Shown here: positions 46,171 to 58,040 of the stretch, in pieces
Position numbering within the stretch: the stretch's first letter is position 1
How the letters are laid out: each line of letters begins with the position of its first letter
Source: Smallanthus sonchifolius
Lineage: Eukaryota; Streptophyta; Magnoliopsida; Asterales; Asteraceae
Direction: 5' to 3'
Assembly: GCA_023525975.1 (NCBI GenBank)
Contig: CM042027.1
Coordinates: forward strand, 87,204,007-87,268,006
DNA: 64,000 bases
Program-made: the position numbers and the translations under genes
Notes under the pieces: model-generated
The model's input: only the letters and a program-made list of their open reading frames with translations
What the model was told of the DNA's origin: nothing
Database searches by the model: none

Positions 46171-46591
46171 ACCGTGGACCATTTGATTGGAGATTGCAAT
46201 CTGGCGCAATCACTTTGGGCAAAGGTGGTGGTCTAGTTGTGTATTACTTTGTCCATGTCTATGACTCCGAGCGCGTTGATGGATTAGCTAGAGACAACCC
46301 GATTACAAATAACAGCCAAAGAGGTAATTGAAGCTGTTATTTTTGTGACTTGGTGGGGATTTGGAGGCTTCGTAATTAAATGGTCTTTGGAGTAGGTTCA
46401 AAAAGAAAAAGGTTATGTTTCGATGATGTTTTGCAACTTTTGTTTCTTTGGTATAGTAATAGAAATCGTAAATGTAATATGAACTGCACCGAGTGGCTCA
46501 AAAATTTGCTCTTATGCTTGTAATTTTGTTTTTCTAGCTCCTAGCTAGATTTTATTACTATATCCGCATAAAAAAAAATGAGTAGACTTAG

Positions 46592-47527
46592 CAATGGCAA
46601 CAAAATAAATATTGGTAACCCTGGTCTTATACCCGATTGTAAAACCGTGTCATATATCCGGTCTCATACTCGTCAGATATCATGTATACCCGTTGAGATT
46701 CTCAAACACATTTATTACTATTTTAAATTTTATATATATTTATTACCCAACGAAATTAGAAACATAATACTAAAAGTTAGTAGACTAGTAGATTATTCAA
46801 ATAATCAGGTCGAATATCATCTAACACCTTACCTTCCATATCCATAAAAGTTTTAAACTAATCACATACTCGACCCTAATCCAAATACCCGTCACATTAC
46901 CCTTCCCAAATGTTTGGTCCTTGTTTGTCAGATTCATGTTCATTTGCCAACCGGACTGTTGATACAGTGAGTGTTGTTGTCCATTATTGATTGGGATTCT
47001 CTTTTATTTATAAGGTTATACCTAATGGGTCTACTTAGAATGTTCAAGTCCATCAGAAGTTCTGAGGCCCATTAAAGTTTTTATACATTTAGTGCTGGCT
47101 CTACATTATAAGTAATTAAAGTAATTATTTTAGCCCATCAAATTTAAAGGGCTCCAAAATTAAAAAACTACTTTAATTTGTATTATCAACTTTTATATTT
47201 TCAGAGAAAAAATGATAATTTCATAACTTTTATGTTAACATTGTACGTTTTAACGCTCCATTAAATTACATTTTAATTTTTTTTTATATTTACAAAACTT
47301 TCACATAAGACCTTAATTTCAACATTCGTTTTAGGCAACAAAATATGTTAAGTCAGCCCTGTATACAAGATTACAAAAGTTTACATATCCAATTTTTTTA
47401 TTTTTATCATCTCCAACCCAAAAGGTTTATTCATCAAACATACATGACAGAGTAATTTATTCATCTGAAAACAAAGTGGAAAACGAACATCAAAACCTAC
47501 AACTTAAATTTAAAATTTCCCCTGTTT
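46592..47527. other. Intergenic, no gene recognised
   Basis: AT-rich 3' flank of the ATS3 gene; nothing with domain or repeat ends. Confidence 0.4.
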
Positions 47528-48884
47528 TCATTTCATTGAAGAACGAACAGCATAGCCAGAACAGTAATTGTATCCCTCCCACACATCGCCTGGAATCCAA
47601 CCGTTATAATCAAAAGAAACTGCCCTCGTATTGGACCCGTATACCTCTACCCTTTCTGGTAACCACCCATCGTATCCGCTTCTGTACAAGTAGACGTAAC
47701 ATATCTCATACGTACACGGACCGTATATCTCGAACGTATCTGCCGAGCATCGCTCAAACGTCCGTGTGGACGGATCGTCAATTCTAGGTGCGTAAACCTA
47801 ATCCGTATCATCATTATCATTATTATCAACATCATATTCTTCCTCACTTCATTTTATATAAAATTGAACCGAAAATCGGACCTGGTTACCGTAGGCATCG
47901 CCGAATGAGAGACTGATTTGATCTCGTGTGTATGGAACCGAAGAGCAACTCGTTACAATCCTCACCGTGAACGAACAAGTTCCTTCGTTCTATGAAATTT
48001 ACAAGGAGGTTAGTGAAGATAAATTCCAGCTTAAATCAGGGCGGCTGAACCTTTTTAGGGGCCAAAGTGAATTATAAATTTTGGACATTTTTTCATAAAA
48101 AAACATTTTTTTTTCTTTCAGTACTGAAACATGGGAATACTATGATGCATATTTTTTGCATATAAATTTTTAAAGACATACAATCACACATATTAAAGTT
48201 GAAATGTGTTTTAGTAAAAAGAAAACTGTTTACGAGTATACTCTTGTCAAAACCTGAAAATTAAACGATGTTAAATTCTAAAATATGGGGCCCGGCAACT
48301 TATTTTTTATATAGTCGAACCGTCCCTGACTTAAATTGACGCAAAAAATACACAGTAAATGAAATCTATGTGATTATGCTCCCAATTAATGAAAAAGAAA
48401 ACTAATGACATTGGTGATCGCCCCTCACAAAAATGGTCTTATAAAAGTGATGTAAGTTCAAATACTCCAACGGCAAATTAGATGGTATTTGAGAGTAAAA
48501 ATAGTTTGCTAAAAAAATTAACAAAAAAATACTACTAACGAATAATTTTAAGCAATGATGTGTGTTCAAATACTGCAATTGTAGGTTAGGTTATATTTAA
48601 CAATAAAAAGTTTGATGTTACAAAAAAAAAAGCACATACTAACGAACAATTTTAAACATCTCATTCTAATCGAAGAGGCTGGTAAATTTTGCTTTCAATT
48701 AACTTCATACATCACATTTTGTCAAAATCAGAAGAAACCGATGAAATCAATGAATCGGTACCTGATGATTAGTAGAGTTGATCTTAAAATCAGGATTAGG
48801 GAGAGGTGTTTTGATGCTTGATCTTGCTTGAGAGGTTGTTGAGATTAGGGCACATAGTACAACGAAACACACAGTTCTCATCAT
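47528..48884 (-). CDS. ATS3: ATS3-type PLAT-domain protein, complete
   Basis: Embryo-specific-protein-3-like. Three exons on the minus strand: 48762-48884 (41 aa), 47882-47989 (36 aa), 47528-47797 (89 aa and stop), total 166 aa; both introns GT-AG in phase 0. Signal peptide MMRTVCFVVLCALISTTSQA. The PLAT core is clear: CSFTVRIVTSCSS...TRDQISLSFGDAYGNQ, VYAPRIDD, FERCSADTFEIYGPC, ICYVYLYRSGYDGWLPERVE and a Trp/Tyr-rich close (GDVWEGYNYCSGYA). Cysteine pairs suggest a secreted, disulfide-bonded beta-sandwich. ATS3 family members are seed/embryo or stress expressed in other plants; molecular role unclear. Either of two adjacent ATGs (48884, 48881) could start. No lesions. Confidence 0.92.
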
Positions 48885-50239
48885 CTTCTCTGAAACAAGA
48901 GTTAATGGATGGAGTCTATGACAAGAGTGTTTTGTAAAAATGTAACACTTATCCATCATAATTTAGCTACTTGACAAATTAGTATGTGTTTTTTTCTAGG
49001 GTGTTACACTTGTTAGACCTGTGAACAATAGGTATTGACATGTGTTAAAGATCTCATCCACTTTATATGCAACAATAAAGTGGTGGTGTGAATATACTAT
49101 GTGGACATGTTATAAATTTAAGAATTTATGCGGAAGGACGAAATCAGCCGAATAATGTCCCGTGTCCAATAATTTCACGCTTTTACGGCGCATATCATGA
49201 TTTTTTTGGTACTTTTCAGCGAAAAGAGTCAACCAAATGATATCACATGTTCATGAAATTCATGTTTTTAGACGGTCAAATGATATGTCACATGGCTAGT
49301 AATGTTATGTTTTCGATCAACATAGCTGTTTTTCTCTTAATTAATTGTATTTTATTATAAAATAATTACTTTCCGTATATTATAACTAGTTTTTTACACA
49401 AGCTAAGGTTATATGAAATATATAGGATACTTTATACGTAATGAGGGTTAAGGACCTAAGGATTATTTATTACGGCCCCAAACCACAATATATAGGTTAT
49501 ATTGAAATGTGATCGCTTAAACGCTAACAAAAATAAGAATACACAAACAAAAGTTGCGCAAAAAGAAAAAAAGAAAAGAGAAAACAAGAATTTACATTGT
49601 TGACTCGACATATATGATGAGTATACGTTCTCTGGCTAGAGAGAGTTTTCAATATAACATAACATATGTAGCGGTAGTGTTTAAAGAGTTCACAAACTAT
49701 TACAACCAAAAGTTAAAGTTTCTAAACTTCATTTACAATTCAAAAGTATTGGTGTAAGTTGAAACCAAAACATGGTTTAAAAAGCTCATTAATATTATTT
49801 ATACAATCATGAGCTTTCATAAAACATTTGATCCATCCTCAAGGCCTTCGATCTAATCCTTCTTATTTTGTGGTATCGGAATACAATACGCATCATCGAT
49901 GTTAAATAAAAAAGAGTTTTATAAATAAAAAACTTCTAAAAATACTTGAAACTTCTAAATATTTTTAGAAGTTTTTTATTTATACAATCGTGCTAGTACA
50001 TCTTTCAAGTTGAAAGAGGTACTACCACGGTTGATGCACTGTATATCGTGATCCGACTATCAAAAGTACCCGGTTCAACCCAAAATTTCATGTTTCATCA
50101 CATATTCAAGCATTCAACCATCAATCACTAGATTCCATTGCTCCTCGTCTCTTTGGGTCGTTTGCTTCACACACTAATTGTTTTTTTCTCTATTCATTAC
50201 ACACTAATAGTTTTTTTCCCTCTATTCTTTCTTTGCAAA
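48885..50239. other. ATS3 upstream and intergenic DNA
   Basis: AT-rich. A short hairpin at 49911-49983 (AAAAAACTTCTAAAAATA ... TATTTTTAGAAGTTTTTTAT) is the only structure noted. No gene. Confidence 0.4.
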
Positions 50240-50621
50240 CAATGTTTTCAGAACAGGACTGGTTAGTCGGAATGGGAACCGGACACATAACCGGTCCGTT
50301 GTGTGTAGCCGAACCGCTTTCATTTGAGCCGGTCGGATCGGTCAACCGGATCAGGGTCGAACCGGGTTTCCAAAGAAATTGTTTTTTTTTCCTTCAAAAA
50401 CATATTTTTTTTTATTAATTTAGTATTTCAAGATGCATATTTTATTTATTTAAGTCTTAATTTGTCATTAAAATTGCAAATTCACATGAAAACAAAAACT
50501 GTTTTATAACTTGTATCTATATATATAGTTTTAATTTTTATATTATTTATATCATTATCCGATTTTTAAATCCGATTCGACCAGCGAAACATCAAGACGG
50601 TCGTTTCTTGTGAAAAGATTG
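50240..50621. mobile_element. hAT-like MITE, copy 2
   Basis: Left CAATGTTTTCAGAACAGGAC, right (inverted) CAATCTTTTCACAAGAAACG; flanks TTTGCAAA (50232-50239) and TTTGCGAA (50622-50629) match 7 of 8. Interior TTAGTATTTC...TCTATATATATAG and GATTTTTAAATCCG align with copy 1 at 3824-4200. Confidence 0.7.
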
Positions 50622-50629
50622 TTTGCGAA

Positions 50630-52727
50630 TCAACCCTATTCCTTGAGAGATGTATCCATGAAATATGACTTTGCTCAATGGAAAAAAGTAGTATCTAACT
50701 CCATTAATTTGGACTTTTAAACACAGTATTTGAATATTTACATTTTTTTGACATTTTATAGCATTTTGGTCCACTCTTTATAATAATTGAATTGTATTTA
50801 TGACAACACATCATAATTTGGAATTCATAAATATCCTGTAAAGTAAAAGCTCTAAGATAATACACAAAATTTTAACAAAATAATTATTGGTTTATTCTAC
50901 TATAAAAAAATTTAACATGTTGCAACCATCATTCATTATTCTTTCCTCAAAATGGTGGGTGAGTAGATGAACATAGTAATGGAAGTGAAGTTTTACAAGC
51001 TTCACATTGATCTTTTGTGGTATCTTTTTCCTATTGCAACAACTAATCTGATAATTTCACCCGATATATGTTACTCCTATGTTTAGTACTTTCTTAAGTG
51101 TAACTTTATACATGCTTTCATTTATTATCATTTTCTAATAGTAACCTATATTATGAAGGAATTTGATAAATCTAGCTAGACCGGATTTGGCCTGTTAATT
51201 GTACCAATGCACATGAGCGAGAACAAACAAAATACATTATTGTACCATTCGAGCGTACTCTTTTGCAAAACATAAAACCATGAACTTCATGTCGCTTATC
51301 ATCTTGTTTAATTTTTTTTTTTTTAATTTTATTTTGCAGATTGTTTTCTAAATATTCAGATGAAGAAAACAAAGTATAGATCCTACATAACAAGACTAAG
51401 GGTTAAAAGCTAGTTAAGTGCATAACAAATTCTATAGTGACTAACGACAACTATTTTGTTCATAGCAGTAAAACGTGTTATCTAGATTAGGTCTTTCAAC
51501 AATGTTCTAACTCATGAGTCTTGCAACCCACTTCACAAACGTAAGAGAGTTGATAGAGGTAGATATGAAAGAACAAAGATGTTGTGCACAAATAACATAT
51601 GAAGCAACCCTCAAAGGTTGACCAAATTGATAGTCAACTTGATTATTTGACACTATAAATTGAGATACCTATGTTTGAGTCTTATTGGTGTTATTTATTT
51701 CTTCATCCATTAGTTGTGTATGGTTTGAATGTATATGATGGTGAAATAGAAACTTGAATTGGTAGTGGTAAAGAACTATGGTTAACTAAAAAAGAAACTC
51801 AAATGTGAGAAATACTTCTTCGAGTTGAACAAAATTTAAGTTACATTATGATAGGATGAGTTTCGGTTAAGAAACGTAATGCTAGAGTGTAACCGGACGC
51901 GAAACAGAAACACGGTTTGACCAAAAATTGTCCAAAACTTCAAATAAGTATATCTCGAGCTTGGAAATGAGTTACGAAAACCATAATATATGAAACCTAG
52001 GTATCTTGGTGGGGAAAAGGTAAAAAACATATAATCACAACTAATGTCATAGTACTGCCATAGGCTTCACGTAGCATTAGTCTCAAGGACTACACTACTG
52101 CCTCAAGACTTTCTTCGGTAGTAACCATACTCTTTACAAATTAGACAAAATATTTAACTTATCTCATTCTTTCTCTTGTTTATATAACATTCAGTCAAAT
52201 AAACCATTTTTCTTTCTTTCTGTTTATAGAACGTAAGTTTAATAAACCATTATCTTTCTTATCTTTCTGTTTGTAAAACATTAGTTATCTTTCTCATATT
52301 CGGGTCTTGATGTTACCTGTTGGAGCCCGTCCTTCTTTGCTAAACACTCTACACGTGGAGACGATCAATCCTCGAGCTTCTTGGACTTGAAACCTTCTCT
52401 CTCTAGTTTGAATACTCTCTCTCTCTCTCTAGCTCTAGAGAAAATGGTGAAATTGAGGAGGGCTGGAGGTGGCGGCTAGGTTAAGCCCCTCCCCTTCCAA
52501 TTTCACTTCAGGCTTGTTTCGCCCTACCCTTCCTTTTCTTGTTTATTCCTTTTAATCCTCTTTCGAGTCCCGTTTATTCAATCGTTATTTTATTAGTATT
52601 TTGGGATGTTACACCTTGTTAGCAGGGTCATAGGGGCGACAGACCCGAGTAGGGTCCAATGGGCAACGTCCCTGGCTGGGGTTGTCTTCTGGACTAGTTT
52701 GGTCATGCATTAAAATGATTATGGAAG
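50630..52727. other. Intergenic; LTR-like debris near the end
   Basis: No gene. A (CT)n/(TCTCTC)n run at about 52398-52428, and 52610-52690 resembles GC-rich LTR ends (GGGTCATAGGGGCGACAG, GTCCCTGGCTGGGG). Boundaries not defined. Confidence 0.4.
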
Positions 52728-53470
52728 TGAAAAACTGCTAAAGAATGGTCATTCAGACCAGTTTGGCCATGTTGACCATTTTACTATTCCGGGGTAAGAT
52801 TGCTCCTCCGAAATATATTGCCTCTCCTTAAATTGTTCATTCGGAGTAGATTGTCTCTTCGGAGTTTAATGACTTAGCATTTATATATTGACGATTGTAG
52901 CAGTTTTCAGGGAATAACTTGTTGACGTCCCCATATATACATGTGAATTTGGTTAGCATCAAATATATGAAAAAAAATCTTAACGGGCTTTCTCATATTC
53001 TGTTCTTAAATCTCTAATTCTTATCATATTGAATATTCGTGTACACGCGATATAACTAAATCTAAAAGTGAACTATCATGGTTGTCAGATAATCCAAAAT
53101 CACATCATATACACGAATCACCCGGATTTCCTACACCTATTGGATTTATAAACTGATGTTGATTGGTTAGTCTTAAAAAATTATGCTAACCTTGGATAAT
53201 GTTTGGTTCAAAAAGAGCCATAAGTTGGGAACGTACCTTTATTACATAAATGCCTTAATTTTAGTGTGTGTTTTAGATGCTAAAAAAGATTATGTTGCCC
53301 TCATGTCTATGTTTATGAAGTGAACATTTCTTTACACTCCTTTTCAAACCATATAATATTTTTCATTCTTATTTATCTTTATTGAGGCATGTACTTCACG
53401 TTATGTTTGTGATAATATTTTGTGTTAAAAATTCAAAATATAATGATATCATGAATATGCGTACTTGTTT
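52728..53470 (+). repeat. Direct repeat, left copy (743 bp)
   Basis: Same orientation and near-identical to 54597-55343, from TGAAAAACTGCTAAAGAATG to GCGTACTTGTTT. A handful of base changes and a few short indels. Confidence 0.92.
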
Positions 53471-54596
53471 AAAAAGGTAAAAAAAATGAAAAGGGCAAAA
53501 CCGGTTTACCCAGGCTCGAACCCGGGTCACTGACCGGGTCGAGGCTCACACACACACTAACCGCCCGACTACGGGTCTCGTTAGTGTAATACACGGAAAA
53601 AGAAATGGTTAAACAGAATCTGAATCATCCCTAATCTCGTATAAACCCTAGAATCAAGATCCTCCGAATACGACTCGATTAACCCTCTGTTAATGGAAAT
53701 TGACAGAGGGCTAATGATCTATGAATGAAAACGAAACTAATGATCATTCAAAATACCTGGATTGATAACGAAATGAAGGAGAATGGATGCGAGCTTCAGG
53801 TCGGCTGCCACAGAATCGAACGAGCAAATGCAGGTACAAATTGGTGAAATTGATAGTTGAAGAAGGTTAGGGATGATGTCGTTGAGCTGTGGCAATGGGT
53901 ATTTATACCCAATTTCATCATTAAATGTCGAATTAGGTGGGAGTTAATCGGTTGAGTCGATGGGTTGAATCCCGAGCCCATGCGCGGCCATGGTTTGAAA
54001 TCAAACATTGATTATGGTTAGGTAGGAGTCGCATGCGGGAGTCGATGTTCGAGGTTCAGTGAACCTGGTCGGAATCGCGTTTTTGGGTAAAGAGGGGGAA
54101 AAACCGGTCACTGCGGGTTTCGAACTCGCGACTGCAGTGGGTTTCGGGGGTTGGGTTCTTGGCAAAACAGGTCCCTGAAGTCTCCCACACTTATCATTTT
54201 ATGAATAAACTTAAATTTAAGTTTAAATTAAGTTTCTAAAATGGCAGTTTTGGTCCCCGATTTTTTTATAAAAACAATTATGTTCCATTTTTTTTTGAAA
54301 CTAAATAAGTTTAAATTATATAAAATGATTTCTAATTTTTAAGTTTATATTATTTCCATAATAAAAATCTTAAATTTATAAAGTTTCAAGAGTTTCGTTA
54401 TAAGGTGTATATATATATATATATATACATATTTTAAATAAGTCTTATGTGTATATATATATAAGCATGAATGATTTCCTTAAATCCATATTAAATAAAT
54501 GAATTTTATTATTTAGGAAAATAGTTTTAGATTCAAGTTTAAAATAATTCGGGTAAAAGTTTAGGAAAGGTACATCGAAAAATACTGGATATTACA
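53471..54596 (-). repeat. Truncated LTR (minus strand) of the same family as 38392-41391
   Basis: On the minus strand starts TGTAATATCCAG, then shares the LTR landmarks: GACCGGTTTTTCCCCC, TATAAATACC promoter (plus 53898-53910), donor CCAG|GTATTT, CCCTCTGT...ACAGAGGG palindrome, and the tRNA-like segment. Only the first ~1.1 kb of a ~3 kb LTR; it ends shortly after the tRNA-like segment. Confidence 0.85.
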
Positions 54597-55343
54597 TGAA
54601 AAACTGCTAAAGAATGGTCATTCAGACCAGTTTGGCCATGTTGACCATTTTACTATTCCGGGGTAAGATTGCTCCTCCGGAATATATTGCCTCTCCTTAA
54701 ATTGTTCATTCGGAGTAGATTGTCTCTTCGGAGTATAATGACTTATCATTTATATATTGACGGTTGTAGCAGTTTTCAGAGAATAACTTGTTGACGTCCC
54801 CATATATACATGTGAATTTGGTTAGCATCAAATATATGAAAAAAAATCTTAACGGGCTTTCTCATATTCTGTTCTTAAATCTCTAATTCTTATCATATTG
54901 AATATTCGTGTACACGCGATATAACTAAATCTAAAAGTGAACTATCACGGTTGTCAGATAATCCAAAATCACATCATATACATGAATCACCCGGATTTCC
55001 TACACCTATTGGATTTATAAACTGATGTTGGTTGGTTAGTCTTAAAAAAATTATGCTAACCTTGGATAATGTTTGGTTCAAAAAGAGCCATAAGTTGGGA
55101 ACGTACCTTTATTACATAAATGCCTTAATTTTAGTGTGTGTTTTAGATGCTAAAAAAGATTATGTTGCCCTCATGTCTATGTTTATGAAGTGAACATTTC
55201 TTTACACTCCTTTTCAAACCATATAAGATTTTTCGTTCTTATTTATCTTTATTGAGGCATGTACTTCACGTTATGTTTGTGATAATATTTTATGTTAAAA
55301 AAAATTCAAAATAAAATGATATCATGAATATGCGTACTTGTTT
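54597..55343 (+). repeat. Direct repeat, right copy (747 bp)
   Basis: Pair of 52728-53470; begins exactly at the outer LTR end (ATTACA|TGAAAAAC). Confidence 0.92.
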
Positions 55344-56172
55344 TACATGTACTATGTAGAGGTAAGTCCAATCATTAACCTTTCATTCTTTCTCCGTCAT
55401 GTAGTTGTCGATACATTTCTATCCTTTGTACTAAATCACCATTCATATTTCTTAAATATCATTTATTTCATGATACAAAAATGTTTATTTAATTAGGTTT
55501 GGTACTTTCATAATTTTATTAGTTACCATCAAATGCTTTATTGCACAACCACCAATATTCATTAGGATAGGCTCAACGTAGTTCATATTAATTACTTTTA
55601 ATAAAGTCAGATTATACATTTAATAAAAATAAGAGGGGTAGGGTGCGTTTAACACAACCTTATTAATGCATATTGTTTTAGTAACAATTTGCACGTCATG
55701 AATAATGGTTTCTTCACTTAAATAGTGCATTTCTTTTTAATTTTAGCTTACTATTAGTATTATTGTTACCACTGGCCTTTGGTCCAGTGGCTAAGGACAT
55801 AATGGGTGAGGCCTAAGTCATGGATTCGATCCTTGATCCCAACGTGGTTTTTATATAATTAACTCTAATACTATTGTAAATAAACTTTCTAACTTGTAAT
55901 AAATAACTAGTTTAAATTAAGAATCAAATTATAAAAATATAAAAACAAACTTTATAGTTTGCAAAATAAAAATTAAAGGTGTGCAGATCACCTCCCATAA
56001 GTCCAACAGAGATAGTGTAAAAAGAAATGTACGGTGACCGGAGTTCACGTCAAATGAATCTCCGGTGACCAATCCAGATCATTTCAGACCCCATCTCCGG
56101 TCACATTAAACTATCTATCATATTAATTTATTCTCTATGCATCAAGCTATCTAATTAATTAAATCAACTCCA
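55344..56172. other. AT-rich 3' flank of the ERF gene, with a SINE
   Basis: Holds the SINE at 55773-55850. 56034-56100 has a small repeat of GGTGACCGGAG / CTCCGGTGACC words. No gene otherwise. Confidence 0.4.
55773..55850 (+). mobile_element. tRNA-derived SINE head
   Basis: TGGTCCAGTGGCTAAGG (A box) and TGGATTCGATCC (B box, 55822-55832) at the spacing of a Pol III promoter. Tail after AACGTGG is AT-rich and not clearly bounded. Confidence 0.65.
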
Positions 56173-56641
56173 CTAATTTGTGTTAAGGAGTTCTTCAATC
56201 ATCTGCAATGCAATCTTATCCTCATCGTCACTGTTTCTAATCCGACAACTTTCAACAACCACTTCCCCTTCCCCTTCCCCATCCATCTTCGCCTTCTTCT
56301 TCCCCAGCTCCACCGTCATGACCCAGTTCGAATCCGAATGAATTCCGGCCCGTTTCTGCCACACGCCGATATGCGAACTCTCGGTGTCCAGCCGGAGACA
56401 GGTCAACGACGGCGACGGCGACTTGCAGCATTTCCGAAGCTTGGCACTTAGCATGGTGGAAAGAGCAGAAGTGGCCGTCGCCGGCGACGGTGGAGCGGCG
56501 TCGGTTGTTCCGTATTTTTCGGTTTTGACGATCGGAAAATTTGTTTTGGCGTTGTGACCGCTCATTAGAATGGCGGCTTCATCGTAAGCTCTGGCGGCTT
56601 CTTCGGCTGTTTCAAATGTCACTAGCCACACTCTTCTTTTC
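56173..56641 (-). CDS. SHINE/WIN-type AP2/ERF transcription factor, last exon; first exon not adjacent
   Basis: Nuclear regulator of cuticle/wax genes by family analogy (SHN/WIN1 clade). The exon begins after TTTTTTTAG with KRRVWLVTFETAEEAARAYDEAAILM and NAKTNFPI, the second half of the AP2 domain, then the clade blocks SAKLRKCCKSPSPSLTCLRLDT and SSHIGVWQKRAG, and an acidic C-terminal LQMIEELLN motif; 155 codons plus stop. In SHN genes the first half of AP2 (FRGVRQRQWGSWVSEIRHP) is on a separate exon; it is not found in the next kilobases, because the duplicated polygalacturonase block starts about 65 bp upstream. Either the exon is lost or the intron is over 7 kb. The usual WLGTF reads WLVTF (Gly to Val), which may harm DNA binding. 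Confidence 0.85.
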
Positions 56642-57375
56642 CTAAAAAAAAATAAACAAAAATGGTTACAAACTTATGGAGACGTATATAGAAGTTTGTA
56701 TAAATGACCGTTAAAAATATAAAAGCAAATAAAAAAAAGTTAGTATTACGTTGTTGTAAAGATGAGCGTTGAATGAAAGATAAAAAAGTGTATTTTAGGC
56801 AAAAGTGAGCGTTAAACGGCCCGGTTTCGAATAAAACTCATATCGAGACGTATATAGAAGTTTGTAAAAAGTTGTTACGTATTTGTTAAAAAGTGATGTT
56901 TAGAAAAGTGTGAGCGTTGACAGTGCTTAGTTCCGTATAAATTTATACCGAAATATGCATCGCAATGGTATGTTAAGAAATTCATAAAACAACCGACCCG
57001 TTATGACCTTACCCATTAATGTAATATTTTGACCCGGCCTGTTATAACCTCAAACACACATGTAATATTTTGACCCAATCTAACCTCTCCTATTTTTGGC
57101 ACCGCTGGCGAAAAAGCCTGCATCCGCCACTGTTTAATATATATGTGCTTATATGTATATACATATGTGTGTGTGTCCAGTTACACGAGCGTGTTCAATC
57201 CAGAACCAATCATTAGTAAAGAACGATGAGAATCATGATACATAGTAGATCGAGAAAAAGATTAGGTTAAAAAACCGTCTTGTAATTTTTATGACAATTG
57301 GTGTAAGTACGTGGTTTTTACGGTTTTTTACTTAAAATTGGTTATATATTCCTCTTTATATAAACATATAAATAC

Positions 57376-58005
57376 CTGTACAAAAATTTTGGAAGGCTTG
57401 CAAGGACCATTGAAAGCAATTGGCTTCAACAAATACGTCCTCTTTCCTGGTATATTCAATATACTCTTAGCATTTGGTGTCGATCGGCATGCCGCTTGCC
57501 ATGCTTTTATAAAAGCCTGTATATATAATTGCATAATAAGACATTAATATTTCCCAAACAAAATATATATTTTGGTCAAAAATATTTCTCAAGATAGAAT
57601 CTACATCATAACTTGTACAACACAAACTCAACACGCATACAATCCTCAACTAACTAAATCGAGTTTCGACTGTCTGCGTACCCGTGAGTCGTCGGTTTAT
57701 TAAGTTTTGTTTACGACCTCCAAAAAGGTTGACTTGCCTTTGTATCCTAGTGTATTAAGGGGCTATTTGGTTTATTAAGAGTTAAACCATTAAGAGTTCT
57801 TAATGGTTCCGTATTGTTTTTTAACTGAACCATTAAGAGGTTGGATTAGCTATTAAGAGGCTAGCAAAATTTTAAACAAACACTTTCTGCCTCTGACTGA
57901 TTCAGAGGCTATCAAACAACCCCAAAACGTGATAAGCTTCTGGTTTGTGTATTAACTCAAGAATCTACAAAATTAAGCTTTTGAAAAGGAAAGAAGACTC
58001 ACCAT
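57376..58005 (-). pseudogene. PG2 relic (copy B)
   Basis: Only exon 57376-57516 (AFIKAWQAACRSTPNAKSIL...) and the leader ATG at 58003-58005 remain. The signal-peptide exon is deleted and the seven downstream exons (equivalent to 19525-21745) are absent, since the duplication starts in the intron after them. No polygalacturonase can be made. Confidence 0.88.
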
Positions 58006-58040
58006 TCTGCCAAGTAGCCAAGACATCAATGCAACCAACA

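Larger units (their letters stand above)
44008..46580 (+). pseudogene. 5'-truncated L1-type LINE, interrupted by hAT MITE
   Basis: Reverse-transcriptase blocks in order: DKSSDSDWFTFAFVKKYW, VKDYRPISLID, QSGFTKGRQILDRPLVLNE, FFKMDFEKAYDS (RT motif A), RGLRQGNPLS, then a late WNKFVPIKVNI segment, and after the MITE VDHLIGDCNLAQSLWAK (the C-terminal reverse-transcriptase zinc-binding region). Several stops and shifts, plus an RT deletion. Ends in an A-run at 46570-46578. Perfect 11 bp target duplication AGTAGACTTAG at 43997-44007 and 46581-46591. Dead copy. Confidence 0.88.

Noticed and set aside
48612..48821. Plus-strand 69-aa frame
   Set aside because: Overlaps ATS3 exon 1 in antisense; no support.
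49911..49983. AT hairpin as a microRNA precursor
   Set aside because: Stem is short and nearly all A/T; no basis to call a miRNA without small-RNA data.
57311..57547. Plus-strand frames over the PG2 and PG relic exon (also 22463-22699, 15372-15737, 30951-31232, 63421-63702)
   Set aside because: Antisense shadows of the conserved AFxKAW exon of the polygalacturonases.
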